From assembly GCF_020886695.1 (NCBI RefSeq), contig NZ_AP024485.1, positions 2,981,001 through 3,045,000 of the forward strand: a stretch of 64,000 nucleotides of DNA, written 5' to 3'. This stretch comes from Pseudodesulfovibrio sediminis. GTDB taxonomy: Bacteria; Desulfobacterota; Desulfovibrionia; Desulfovibrionales; Desulfovibrionaceae. Both the position numbers and the translations under genes were made by a program. The notes below the pieces were generated by a model that did no database searches, was not told the DNA's origin, and saw only the letters and a list, made by a program, of their open reading frames with translations. Position 1 is the stretch's first letter. The number at the start of each line of letters is the position of its first letter. Of the stretch, positions 1 to 8,588 are shown piece by piece.

Positions 1-416
1 TGCTGGTCAAGGCCAGTGGATATCGCAATTTTCAACATTTCAAGGCGCAGTTCGAGGCGCGCAAAGGGCTTGATCTCCCCAAACCGCACGGGGCCGAGAT
101 CAACTTCAAGCGTGTGAAACGGGTCCTTCGGCTGTTTGATGCCGATGGCTACCTGACTCACTGGCCCAAGAAGTATAGCGAGCGCGTCATCTGTCTGTGG
201 GTCATGTGGTCCCGGATTTCAGCCAGGAAAACCTACACCGAATGCGAAATAAGCGAATTGCTCGAACAGCAGCACCTGTTTGAGGATCATGCCCTTTTGC
301 GGCGGCAGCTGGTTGATCTCAAGCTGATGAACAGAACCCCGGACGGCCGGGAATACCAGCGGATCGAGGCACAGCCTCCTGCCGAGGCCCTGGAGGTCCT
401 TGCCCGTATGCGGTAG
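1..416 (+). CDS. DUF2087 domain protein, 5'-truncated by window edge
   Basis: The frame is open from base 3 to the TAG at 414-416, so the protein starts outside the window; the GTG at 114 is only an internal candidate. About 137 codons are visible. The C-terminal ~85 residues match the DUF2087 pattern: a phenylalanine-rich 'LFDADGYLTHWPKK' opening, a 'YTECEISELL' helix, then 'ALLRRQLVDLKLMNRTPDGR'. This resembles a small winged-helix fold often found in transcription regulators and as a C-terminal add-on. Its molecular role is not known. It converges with the D-aminoacylase gene and the two share a bidirectional terminator. Confidence 0.8.
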   Translation, partial: LVKASGYRNFQHFKAQFEARKGLDLPKPHGAEINFKRVKRVLRLFDADGYLTHWPKKYSERVICLWVMWSRISARKTYTECEISELLEQQHLFEDHALLRRQLVDLKLMNRTPDGREYQRIEAQPPAEALEVLARMR

Positions 417-471
417 GAGCGATTAGAGTGGGCGATGCCTACGCAGGCCCGCGTGGTGCGGCTTCACCTGC

Positions 472-514
472 AAAAAAAACGAGGACACCAGCGATGATCG
501 TTGGTGTCCTTTTT
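472..514. terminator. bidirectional intrinsic terminator
   Basis: An 11-bp stem (483-509, GGACACCAGCG paired with the complementary arm, one G-T pair) is flanked by an A-run at 472-479 and a T-run at 510-514. It can end both the rightward DUF2087 gene and the leftward catabolic operon. Confidence 0.85.
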
Positions 515-552
515 GCGTACTTGCGTTGTTCGCCCCAAAGGGAGCGATTGGT

Positions 553-2148
553 TTATTGAGGCTGCTTCATGCGCAGCACACAGCCGCTGGCGGTCACTGG
601 GGCGGAGCCGTTGATGTCGTAGGCGATCGAGCCGTTTATCATGACCATATCCACGCCAACAGGGTGTTGTCTGGAGTCGGTGTAGGTGCCTGTGTCCCGT
701 ATGGTCTCCGGGTCAAAGAGCACCAGGTCGGCATAGTGGCCGGGTTTTAGGAAGCCCCGTTTTTCGATGCCGAATGTGGTGGCGGGGGTGCCGGTCATTT
801 TTTGGACCGCTGTTTCCAGAGGCATGACCTGTTCTTCGCGCACGTATTTCCCCAGTACACGCGGAAACGCGCCGTACGTGCGGGGATGCGGCGTGCCGCC
901 GAGCAGACCGTCGGTGCAGACATTCATTTCCGGCCGCGACATGAAGGCTTTCACATGTTCTTCCAGTCCGTAAAAATCGACCATGCCCACGGCGTTTTCC
1001 TCTGCGAGCATGATATCCAGAGCTGCTTCCAGCGGAGAGGTGCCGCGCAGTTCACCGAGCTCTACCAGGCTCTTGCCCACCGCGTCCTGATTGGCTTCGG
1101 TCTTGACGCTGGTGACAAAAATGCCGTCCACCCCGGCAAAGGCCACGAAATTGTCCCAGCCGTGCAGGCCGTGCTCTATGTCGTGGAGCATGCGGGCGCG
1201 GGCGTCCGTGTCAGCAAGGCGTTCCAGCAGTTTTTCGGTGCCCCCGGCGTGTGCCCACGGAGGCAGGATGGCGCCGAGCATGGTGCTGCCGGCCACATAG
1301 GGGTATTGATCAAGGGTGACGGTCAGCTTTTCTTCTCGGGCGCGATCAAGGAGGTCGATGACCGGTTGGAATTTGTCGGCGTTGTTCTTGCCGCAGATCT
1401 TGAAATGGGAAAAGTGGACATGCACCCCGGTGGTGCGGGCGATGTCGAGCACCTCGGTCATGGATTCGACAATGGTGTCGGCCTCGCTGCGCTGGTGGAT
1501 GACCAATGGGCGGCCGTATTCGGCGGCGACCGAGCACAGGGCCTCCATCTCCGCCTTGTCCGCATAGGTGCAGGGCGGGTAGATGAGTCCGGTGGACAGC
1601 CCAAAGGCCCCGGCGTCAAACTCTCTGCGCAGGACAGCGCACATGGCCTCACGGTCGGCCTCGGAGGCTGTCGTGTCGTCAAGGCCCATGGCTTCCATGC
1701 GGATATTGCCATGGGGCACGAGGTACGCCACGTTGGTGCCAACGCCGCTGCTCTCCATGCGGGAAAGGTAGCCGTCCGTGGTTTCGTAGGTCCAGTCCAG
1801 GGTCTCGGAGTCGCCGTCCAGCCCTGCCAGATTCTTGCGCCATGCCGGGATGTACGCACTGGGCAACGGTGCCATGGAGATGCCGTCCTGCCCGAGGATT
1901 TCCGTGGTCACGCCCTGACGGATTTTCGGCCAGATGAACGGGTCTTCCAGTATGGCGAGGTCCGAGTGGCTGTGCGTGTCGATGAAACCGGGACACACGG
2001 CCTTGCCCCGGGCGTCGATGACGGTGTCAGCTTCAGGCGTTTCGCGGCCCACGGACAGGATCATTTGGCCTTCAATAAAAACGGAGCCAGTGTGGGCAGG
2101 AGTGCCGGTGCCGTCGATGATGTGTGCGTTGTCTATGCGGATGCTCAT
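553..2148 (-). CDS. D-aminoacylase / N-acyl-D-amino-acid deacylase
   Basis: 531-aa amidohydrolase-superfamily enzyme, the usual length for D-aminoacylases (COG3653). It hydrolyses N-acyl-D-amino acids to the free D-amino acid and a carboxylate, presumably in the cytoplasm since no signal peptide is seen. Visible motifs: the N-terminal beta-sandwich strand 'IDNAHIIDGTGTPAHTG', metal site 'PGFIDTHSHSD' (HxH), 'GAFGLSTGLIYPPCTYA' carrying the family cysteine, 'VIHQRSE', 'HFSHFKICG', 'NVCTDG' with the catalytic aspartate, and 'GTPHPRTYGAFPR'. It is the last gene of the leftward operon that begins with dctQ. The ATG follows a hairpin and T-run directly and has no clear Shine-Dalgarno, so its expression may be reduced or separately controlled. 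Substrate specificity cannot be read from sequence; N-carbamoyl or dipeptide substrates remain possible. Confidence 0.88.
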   Translation of the reverse strand: MSIRIDNAHIIDGTGTPAHTGSVFIEGQMILSVGRETPEADTVIDARGKAVCPGFIDTHSHSDLAILEDPFIWPKIRQGVTTEILGQDGISMAPLPSAYIPAWRKNLAGLDGDSETLDWTYETTDGYLSRMESSGVGTNVAYLVPHGNIRMEAMGLDDTTASEADREAMCAVLRREFDAGAFGLSTGLIYPPCTYADKAEMEALCSVAAEYGRPLVIHQRSEADTIVESMTEVLDIARTTGVHVHFSHFKICGKNNADKFQPVIDLLDRAREEKLTVTLDQYPYVAGSTMLGAILPPWAHAGGTEKLLERLADTDARARMLHDIEHGLHGWDNFVAFAGVDGIFVTSVKTEANQDAVGKSLVELGELRGTSPLEAALDIMLAEENAVGMVDFYGLEEHVKAFMSRPEMNVCTDGLLGGTPHPRTYGAFPRVLGKYVREEQVMPLETAVQKMTGTPATTFGIEKRGFLKPGHYADLVLFDPETIRDTGTYTDSRQHPVGVDMVMINGSIAYDINGSAPVTASGCVLRMKQPQ

Positions 2149-2183
2149 AAAAAAGTGAGCGCCCGGAGGCTGAGTCCGGGCGC
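2149..2183 (-). terminator. hairpin plus T-run between ygeY-like and D-aminoacylase genes
   Basis: Read on the minus strand, a perfect 9-bp GC-rich stem (2159-2183, GCGCCCGGA arms, 7-nt loop) is followed by TCAC and six T (2154-2149), then at once by the D-aminoacylase ATG. It has the form of an intrinsic terminator or attenuator placed inside the operon. Confidence 0.7.
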
Positions 2184-2190
2184 ATTTGTT

Positions 2191-3384
2191 TTATTTGGTG
2201 TTCAGCAGGGCCTTGATGATCGCCTTGTAGCCGATGGTGGCCTTGTTCAGCTGATCGATCTCGATATGCTCATCAATGGTGTGGGCCAGGTTCTCGCGCG
2301 AAGGGCCGAACCCGATGGTCTTGATACCCGCCTCGCCAGCGTAGTGGCTGCCGTTGGTGCAGAATGCGTAATGCGATATTTCAGGCGTACCTCCGACGGC
2401 TCGGAGTTCAGCCAGGGTGTTGGTGATGAAGGGCTCATCGGCATCGTACAGCCAGCCTGGGAAGAACCGTTCTCCCTTCATGGCCGCGCCGGTGTAGCAT
2501 TTTTCCTTGCCCTGGGCGAAGTATGCCTTTGCCTTGAAATCGGGGTCGGATTGCTGGAGTACGGCAATAACTTCGTTGAACGGGGCCAGCACGCTTTCCG
2601 GCGTCTCGCCCACCAGCAACCTGCGGTCATAGGTGACGCGGCAGCCGCTGGGGACCACCGATGCGCCGGGGTAGGGCGTGGATTTGATATCCGTGAGCAC
2701 GCAGATGCCCTTGCCGAGCACTTCCTGTTGAGGAGCGGCTACTTTTTCGATGGCACGGGTCAACGTGGTCATCATGTGTACGGCGTTGACGCCCTTTTCC
2801 GGGTTGGCCGAGTGGGCAGGGACGCCGTAGGTCTCGACCACGATCTCGGCACGGCCGCGTTGGCCGATCTTGAGATTCAGCTCGGACGCCTCGCCGATGA
2901 CCACATAGTCGGGGTTGACCGCTTTGGAGACCTCGCGGGCCGCGATGCCTTCGAAAAGCTCTTCGAAGACCCCGCCCGCCACGCAGACTTCTCCGGCAAA
3001 GTCCTTGCCGGTCTCCTTGGCAAACCACGCGGCAGCGCCGACCATGGCGGCCAGTGCGCCCTTCATGTCGGATGTGCCGCGGCCATAGATCTTGCCGTCC
3101 ACGATGTCACCGCCAAGGGGAGCCTGGCTCCAGACGGTGGGGTCGGGCACGGGCACGGTGTCCATGTGGCCGTCAAAGAGGATGCAGGGACCGGGTTGGT
3201 TGCCCTTGATGCGGCCCACGACGTTGCCGTAGCGGTCCACGTCAACACTGTCGAACCCATTGGCTTTCATGGCAGCGGCCAGAGCCTTGGCCACGTCTTC
3301 CTCTTCTCCGGAGAGACTGGAGAGGGAAACCAGCTCCTGGCAAAGCGCGATACTCAACTGGCAGAATTCATTGTTGGCAGACAT
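2191..3384 (-). CDS. ygeY: YgeY-type M20 family zinc hydrolase
   Basis: About 397-aa M20/ArgE/DapE-type metallohydrolase, closest by motif to YgeY, the hydrolase linked to selenium/purine catabolic clusters in enterobacteria and clostridia. Metal-site motifs are intact: 'LFDGHMDTVPV' (H73, D75), 'GRGTSDMKG' (D106), 'VFEELFEG' (E141 catalytic, E142), 'VIGEASELN' and a C-terminal 'NLAHTIDEH' histidine. Such enzymes cleave N-acyl, N-carbamoyl or peptide-like amide bonds; the real YgeY substrate is unsettled. Start chosen at ATG 3384, 11 nt after AGGAG; an alternative GTG at 3393 overlaps the stop of the upstream PLP gene by 1 nt but has only 2-nt spacing. It lies between the PLP-enzyme gene and the D-aminoacylase gene, which suggests consecutive steps of one pathway. 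Confidence 0.82.
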   Translation of the reverse strand: MSANNEFCQLSIALCQELVSLSSLSGEEEDVAKALAAAMKANGFDSVDVDRYGNVVGRIKGNQPGPCILFDGHMDTVPVPDPTVWSQAPLGGDIVDGKIYGRGTSDMKGALAAMVGAAAWFAKETGKDFAGEVCVAGGVFEELFEGIAAREVSKAVNPDYVVIGEASELNLKIGQRGRAEIVVETYGVPAHSANPEKGVNAVHMMTTLTRAIEKVAAPQQEVLGKGICVLTDIKSTPYPGASVVPSGCRVTYDRRLLVGETPESVLAPFNEVIAVLQQSDPDFKAKAYFAQGKEKCYTGAAMKGERFFPGWLYDADEPFITNTLAELRAVGGTPEISHYAFCTNGSHYAGEAGIKTIGFGPSRENLAHTIDEHIEIDQLNKATIGYKAIIKALLNTK

Positions 3385-3392
3385 GGTGCACA

Positions 3393-4868
3393 CTACTCCT
3401 GGATGCCGTCGAGAAGGCCGGTTTTCTTGTTGAATGCATTGATAAGCTCATCCACTTTCGGGGCCAGTTTCTGGATGTTTTCCCAGTATTCTTCGTCATA
3501 CCACTGGGCCTGAATCTCTTCGAAGGTCATGCCCTGCTGTTCAATCCAGGTGTAGTATTTGAGGTTGTGGATGCGCTTGCGATCATAGTGGCTGAGCTCC
3601 TGCATGTTGTCGAGGGTCACGCTGTCGAGCACGGCACGGGAGTATGCGGCGTCGGTAGCCGTATATGCGCCGCGCTCTTCGTTCATCTCGACCAGGCGGC
3701 TCTGGTACATGTCCATGGAGTCCGTGGCCACGGACAGGACCACGTCCTCTTCGCCCAGCTCGTAGTATTTGGCGAACTTGATGGCCGAGACCATGTTGGC
3801 CACAGAAGAGATGCCCATCAGGTGCAGGTTGTCGGCGATCTCCGCAGGCACGCCGCTGTCCTTGAGCGCCTGCACGCCCATCGGATCGTTGAACAGGCGG
3901 ATGAGATTCATGGGCACTTCATCGTCAATGGCGATGGCCATGTCAGTGTGGCGGACATTGTGTACCCAGGGGATGTGCTTGTCGCCGATGCCCTCGATGC
4001 GGTGGTCGCCGAACCCGTTGTTGAGCAGGGTCGGGCACTGGAGCGCTTCGCAGGCGCCGATCTTGACGTTGGGGAACTGCTGCTTGAGGTAGTCGCCGCT
4101 GGCCAGGGTGCCGCCGGAACCGGTGGACAGGATGACTCCCTTGAACCGCTTGTTCGGGTCGTCGGACAGTTCATTGACCAGCTCGGTCATGGCGCGGCCG
4201 GTGACGGTGTAGTGCCACAGGTAGTTGCCCATGTCGTCGAACTGGTTGAAGATCATGATATCATCGCCGGACTGGCGCAGCTCCCAGCATTTGTCGAATA
4301 TTTCCTTTACGTTGGACTCTGAACCGGGCGTCTTGATGACCTCGCCGGCCACGTTGGCCAGCCAGTCGAACCGTTCCTGGCTCATGCCTTCGGGCAGGAT
4401 GGCGATGGATTCGCAACCCAGCAGGTTGGAGTCGTAGGCGCCGCCACGGCAGTAGTTGCCGGTGGAGGGCCAGACTGCCTTCTGGCTGGACGGGTCGAAC
4501 TGACCGGTGACCAGCCTCGGAGCCAGACAGCCGAAGGCCGCGCCGACCTTGTGCGCGCCGGTGGGAAACCACTTGCCCACCAGCATGACGATGCGGGCCG
4601 GGACGCCGGTCAGGGACGAGGGCAGCTCAATGTGATTGACGCCGGTGTAGGTGCCGCCTTTTTCCTTGGATTCGTTTTTCCAGGTGATGCGGAAGAGATT
4701 CAGGGGATCCAGATCCCACAGGCCGAGATCGCCGAGTTTCTCTTTGATGGCATCGGGAATACTGTCCGGGTTGCACATCTGTTCCAGCGTGGGGATGATG
4801 ATATTTTTTTCACGCGCACAGGCCACGGCCTTTTCAAGGCCTTGTTCATTGATGGTGAGATCAAGCAT
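3393..4868 (-). CDS. fold-type II PLP-dependent enzyme (lyase/synthase-like)
   Basis: 491-aa member of the tryptophan-synthase-beta/cysteine-synthase superfamily. The likely Schiff-base lysine is K107 in 'FPTGAHKVGAAFG'; 'WPSTGNYCRGGAYDS' is the substrate/carboxylate loop and 'GVILSTGSGGTLASGDYL' the glycine-rich phosphate loop. It is longer than cysteine synthase (~310 aa) or diaminopropionate ammonia-lyase (~400 aa), with a helical C-terminal extension rich in Tyr and Glu. The PLP enzyme usually found beside ygeY is the diaminopropionate ammonia-lyase YgeX; this protein may play an equivalent role but is a different subfamily. RBS AAGGA lies ahead of the ATG. The exact reaction (beta-elimination, racemisation or other) cannot be assigned. 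Confidence 0.8.
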   Translation of the reverse strand: MLDLTINEQGLEKAVACAREKNIIIPTLEQMCNPDSIPDAIKEKLGDLGLWDLDPLNLFRITWKNESKEKGGTYTGVNHIELPSSLTGVPARIVMLVGKWFPTGAHKVGAAFGCLAPRLVTGQFDPSSQKAVWPSTGNYCRGGAYDSNLLGCESIAILPEGMSQERFDWLANVAGEVIKTPGSESNVKEIFDKCWELRQSGDDIMIFNQFDDMGNYLWHYTVTGRAMTELVNELSDDPNKRFKGVILSTGSGGTLASGDYLKQQFPNVKIGACEALQCPTLLNNGFGDHRIEGIGDKHIPWVHNVRHTDMAIAIDDEVPMNLIRLFNDPMGVQALKDSGVPAEIADNLHLMGISSVANMVSAIKFAKYYELGEEDVVLSVATDSMDMYQSRLVEMNEERGAYTATDAAYSRAVLDSVTLDNMQELSHYDRKRIHNLKYYTWIEQQGMTFEEIQAQWYDEEYWENIQKLAPKVDELINAFNKKTGLLDGIQE

Positions 4869-4912
4869 ATGTCTTTATCCTTTCTTGTGTGTCGTTACGG
4901 GGTAACGGTGAT

Positions 4913-6178
4913 TTATATGTTGGGCATGGATGATTTGATGGCGGCCAGTGACGGAGGAATGACCGTCGCTTCGGTCGAACACGTCCTGATGGTCGCGTCC
5001 ACGTCCTTGAGGCCGCTGCCCGTGACCAGGAGAACAACCTTTTCATTCGTCTCAATCAGCCCGTCGGCCATGGCGGCGTGCAGCCCGGCAAGGGGGGTGG
5101 CCCCGGCCGGTTCGGCAAAGACGCCGGTGGTCTGCGCCAGTTCGGGGATGGCCTTGAGGATGGCGTCATCCGAGACGCGCAGGAAGGCGCCGTCTGTTTG
5201 GGAGACGCTGTTCATGGCCTTGCGCCGATCGCGGGGAAGGCCTGCGGAAATACTGTCGGCCAATGTGTTGGCCTTGATGGGCGGGAACGTAACCGGATCG
5301 GCCTGTGCTTTCCACGCCTGATACATGAAGTCACTGCCTGTGGACTGTACTCCCATGAGTTTGGGGAGCTTGTTGATCCAGCCCAGCCGCAGCATATCGA
5401 AAAATCCTTTGTGCAGGGCGGAGATGATGCAACCGTCACCCACGCCGACGAACACGCGGTCCGGACACTGCCAGTCGAGCTGCTCGCATATTTCATAGGC
5501 CACGGTTTTCTTGCCTTCGGCCATGTACGGATTGAAACCGGTATTGCGATTGTACCAGCCAAACTCAGCGGCGGCTTCGAGGCAGAGCTCAAAGGCGTCG
5601 TCATAGCTCCCTTCCACAAGAAAGACATGTGCGCCGTAGGCCAGCAGCTGGGCCACCTTGGCGCGGGGGGCTGTCTGGGGGACGAAAATGACACAGGGCA
5701 TGCCGTCTGCCGCACACATTCCGGCCAGAGCCGCAGCGGCGTTGCCCGTGCTGGCCGTGGTGATGACGGAGGCTCCGGCCTCGCGGGCCTTCATTACGGC
5801 CAGGGCGCTGGCCCTGTCCTTGAGAGAGCCGGTAGGCTGGCGGGAGTCGTCCTTGACCCACAGGGAGGAGAGCCCCATTGTCCGGCCCAGACGGGATGCG
5901 TTGTACAAGGGCGTCCAGCCCACGGAAAGAGGCGGGGCAGGGGTGTCCGGCAACACGGGCAGGATGGCGCGATATCGCCACTGGTTGCACATCTTGTTGT
6001 TGGCCAGCAGTCGAGGAGAAATACTCTGTCTGATCATCTCGTAGTCGTATTCGACATCGAGAATGCCCTCGTTGCCATGGTCGGGGCACACATAGGCGTG
6101 CTCCTCGGGGGCGTATGTTTTCCCACAGAGAGTGCAGCGCATTCTGAGGATGTGGGGTGGCTGAGTAGGTGTCTGCAT
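4913..6178 (-). CDS. threonine synthase-like PLP enzyme with N-terminal zinc-ribbon motif
   Basis: 421-aa fold-type II PLP enzyme of the threonine synthase/threonine dehydratase branch. It opens with a CxxC pair ('RMRCTLCGKTYAPEEHAYVCPDHG') like the zinc ribbon of long threonine synthases, then 'GWTPLYNASRLG', the PLP lysine in 'QPTGSLKDRASA', 'ITTASTGNAAAALAG' and the phosphate loop 'VFVGVGDGCIISALHKG'. The classical thrC context (hom, thrB) is absent and it lies in a catabolic operon between dctP and a second PLP enzyme. A degradative ammonia-lyase or related reaction is therefore more likely than threonine biosynthesis; this is inference. Start is set at ATG 6178; a longer frame to 6304 would run into dctP and has no supporting similarity. 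SD is weak. Confidence 0.78.
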   Translation of the reverse strand: MQTPTQPPHILRMRCTLCGKTYAPEEHAYVCPDHGNEGILDVEYDYEMIRQSISPRLLANNKMCNQWRYRAILPVLPDTPAPPLSVGWTPLYNASRLGRTMGLSSLWVKDDSRQPTGSLKDRASALAVMKAREAGASVITTASTGNAAAALAGMCAADGMPCVIFVPQTAPRAKVAQLLAYGAHVFLVEGSYDDAFELCLEAAAEFGWYNRNTGFNPYMAEGKKTVAYEICEQLDWQCPDRVFVGVGDGCIISALHKGFFDMLRLGWINKLPKLMGVQSTGSDFMYQAWKAQADPVTFPPIKANTLADSISAGLPRDRRKAMNSVSQTDGAFLRVSDDAILKAIPELAQTTGVFAEPAGATPLAGLHAAMADGLIETNEKVVLLVTGSGLKDVDATIRTCSTEATVIPPSLAAIKSSMPNI

Positions 6179-6242
6179 GTGTATCCGCGTTTTTGGTTGA
6201 AGTCCGGGCGGACATGTTGCCCGCCCGGAGTGAATGTGCAGG

Positions 6243-7277
6243 TTACTTGGATGCCTTGGCGATGGCGTCGAGGAATGCGGTGAGCATTGCCTTGCCTTCT
6301 TCACCGAAGGCGCCTTCGAGGTATTCCTTGATCACAGGCAGAGAAGCGGCGCGGAAGCGGGCTTTCTCGGCCTCGGGCAGGGTGTAGACTTCCATCTTTT
6401 CACTCAGGAAAGGCAGGCCGCGATCAGATGCCTCGATGGCGTTGGCGATACCACGGCTGACCACGATGGCGGTCTTGGCTGCGCTTTCGACAACGGTACG
6501 CTCGGACTCGCTCAGGGAGTTGTAGAAGTCGGCGTTCATGAGCCAGACATGGGGAGCGAACAGGTGGTTGGAGATGGTCAGGTACTTCTGGACTTCATAC
6601 AGCTTGGCGAATTCCACGATGGGCACCGGGTTCATCTGGCCGTCGGCAACGCCGGTCTGCAGGGAGGTGTAGACCTCGGACCAGGCAATGGACACGGGCT
6701 GTGCGCCCAGGCTGGCAACCAGCTTCTTGTGTGTCTCCAGACCCATGGTGCGGATCTTGAGGCCCTTCATGTCTTCCAGGGTCTTGATGGGGCGCTTGGA
6801 GTTGGTGAACTGGAAGAATCCGCCGGAGTCGCTGAAGCCCAGGGTCTTGAGACCGGTCTTGGCGGTGATGTCAGCGCCGAGTTTCTGGCCGAAGGGCCCG
6901 TCCAGAACTTCATAGGCGACGGCGTGGTTGGGGAAGGCGAAGGGCACGTCGAGCACGGAGATCATGGGGTATACACTGCCCACGCCGCCCACGGAGTGCA
7001 CGCCGAGCTGGATGATGCCGGCCTTGACCTGCTGGACGACTTCAGCGTCCTTGCCGAGCTGGCCGCTGGGGAAGATCTGTACCGTGACGGAACCGTTGGT
7101 GCCGGATTCCACGAGGTTCTTGAAGACAACGGCGGCAGCGCCGGACGGGTTGTCAAAGGCACCGTTCTTGTTCAGGTGGTGCATTTTGAGCACTTTGGCT
7201 GCCAGGGCAACCTGGGCGAGCATCAGGATGGATGCGCACAGGGTGAGCGTCAAACCGATTTTTTTCATGGTTTTCAT
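6243..7277 (-). CDS. dctP: TRAP transporter periplasmic substrate-binding protein (DctP family)
   Basis: 344-aa secreted solute receptor with a classical signal peptide (Lys-rich start, hydrophobic core, 'LAQVALAAKV' cleavage region). The mature part follows the DctP pattern: 'KVLKMHHLNKNGAFD', 'IFPSGQLGKDAEVVQQVKAG', 'LKIRTMGLETHKKL' with the arginine that usually binds a substrate carboxylate, 'VADGQMNPVPIVEF' and 'NHLFAPHVWLMN'. It delivers substrate to the DctQM membrane pair encoded just upstream in the same operon. The conserved arginine argues for an organic acid, which suits an acyl- or carbamoyl-amino acid, but the ligand is unknown. A second in-frame ATG lies 3 codons in. Confidence 0.92.
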   Translation of the reverse strand: MKTMKKIGLTLTLCASILMLAQVALAAKVLKMHHLNKNGAFDNPSGAAAVVFKNLVESGTNGSVTVQIFPSGQLGKDAEVVQQVKAGIIQLGVHSVGGVGSVYPMISVLDVPFAFPNHAVAYEVLDGPFGQKLGADITAKTGLKTLGFSDSGGFFQFTNSKRPIKTLEDMKGLKIRTMGLETHKKLVASLGAQPVSIAWSEVYTSLQTGVADGQMNPVPIVEFAKLYEVQKYLTISNHLFAPHVWLMNADFYNSLSESERTVVESAAKTAIVVSRGIANAIEASDRGLPFLSEKMEVYTLPEAEKARFRAASLPVIKEYLEGAFGEEGKAMLTAFLDAIAKASK

Positions 7278-7304
7278 AGGGTCACTCTCTCTCTCTATTT
7301 TCGG

Positions 7305-8588
7305 TTAAAGGTTCAGAAGCATATTGGGAAAGAACATGGCCAGATCATCGAAGTAGGTGATCAGCAGAAGGATGCCCACTTCGACGAGTATAAAGGGCCA
7401 CAGGGAGGCGCTGATCTTTTCGATGCTTTCACCCGTGACCGAGGAAAGGACAAAGAGACAGGCGCCGACCGGAGGCGTCATGAGCGAGATATTCAGAGCA
7501 AGGACGATGACCACACCCGCGTGTACGGGGTTCATGCCGATGGAGGCGGTCAGCGTGCCGAGCATGGGTGTAAGGATGATCAGGGCCGCGTTGATGTCCA
7601 TGAACATGCCGATGGCGAGCAGCATGGCCAGGATCATGCCCTTGATGACCCATGGCGTGGTGGACAGGGACAGGAACCCGTCAGCGATCTGCTGGGGAAT
7701 CTGCATGAAGGTCATCCACCAGCTCAGGATGGACGCGGAGGCGATGATCAAGAAGACCATGCCCGTGATGCGGGCGGTCTTGATGAGCATGTCGATGACA
7801 ATGTCGAAGGTCAGGGTGCGCTCGATCACGATCCCCACGAAGAAGGCGTAGAAGACCGCAATGGCGGCCGCTTCTGTGGGAGTGACGATGCCGCCGAGGA
7901 TGCCGCCGAGGATGATGGCGGGCATGATCAGGGCGATGATGGATCCCTTGAAGCTGCGCAGGATGACGCTCAGGCTGGGGCCGTCGCTGCTCTTGGGCAG
8001 GTTGAGCTTTCGGCTCAAGGCCACGATGAGCGCCATGCACAGGACGCAGATCAGGATGCCCGGCAGGATGCCTGCGGCAAACAGTCCGGCAATGGAGACA
8101 CCGGCCAGCGAGCCGTAGATGACCATGAGGTTGGACGGCGGGATGGTGGGGCCGATGATGGACCCGGCCGCCGTGACCGCGCAGGCAAAGGGGCGGGTGT
8201 AGCCCTGTTTGACCATGGCCGGGACCAGCGTGTTGCCGAAGGCTGCGGTATCGGAGACCGCGGCGCCGGTCATGCCCGCGAACAGGACTGATGCGAGCAT
8301 GTTCGAGTGGGCCAGACCGCCGCGCATGTACCCGACCAGCGCGTCGGCAAAGTCCGCCAGTTTTTTGGTCATGCCGACCCGGTTCATGGTTTCGCCAGCC
8401 AGGATGAAAAAGGGCATGGCCATGAAGGTGAAGAGATCGAGGCCTTCGAAAAATCGTTTGGGAGCCATGACCAGGAATTGATCTCCACCAATCTGGTAGA
8501 GGCCGAGCACGCCTGCGATGCCGAGGACGAACCCGATGGGAACGCCGATGATGAGCAGGCCGAAAAATGCTATGACGACGGCGATCAT
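7305..8588 (-). CDS. dctM: TRAP transporter large permease (DctM family)
   Basis: 427-aa polytopic inner-membrane protein with about 12 hydrophobic segments, the usual DctM length. It starts 'MIAVVIAFFGLLIIGVPIGF' and shows typical DctM stretches such as 'MPFFILAGETMNRVG', 'AAVSDTAAFGNTLVPAM' and 'IIGPTIPPSNLMVIYG'. It forms the ion-coupled transport channel. Start at ATG 8588 has a strong GAAGGAGG ribosome site and overlaps the dctQ stop by 4 nt (ATGA), so the two are translationally coupled. Confidence 0.93.
   Translation of the reverse strand: MIAVVIAFFGLLIIGVPIGFVLGIAGVLGLYQIGGDQFLVMAPKRFFEGLDLFTFMAMPFFILAGETMNRVGMTKKLADFADALVGYMRGGLAHSNMLASVLFAGMTGAAVSDTAAFGNTLVPAMVKQGYTRPFACAVTAAGSIIGPTIPPSNLMVIYGSLAGVSIAGLFAAGILPGILICVLCMALIVALSRKLNLPKSSDGPSLSVILRSFKGSIIALIMPAIILGGILGGIVTPTEAAAIAVFYAFFVGIVIERTLTFDIVIDMLIKTARITGMVFLIIASASILSWWMTFMQIPQQIADGFLSLSTTPWVIKGMILAMLLAIGMFMDINAALIILTPMLGTLTASIGMNPVHAGVVIVLALNISLMTPPVGACLFVLSSVTGESIEKISASLWPFILVEVGILLLITYFDDLAMFFPNMLLNL

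Noticed and set aside
802..3513. 903-codon open frame on the plus strand across the D-aminoacylase and ygeY-like genes
   Set aside because: It is antisense to two genes with intact catalytic motifs and spans their boundary; composition is typical of a shadow frame.
6234..8291. 685-codon plus-strand frame opposite dctP and dctM
   Set aside because: Asp/Gly/His/Gln-rich translation with no motif; the minus strand carries clear TRAP genes.
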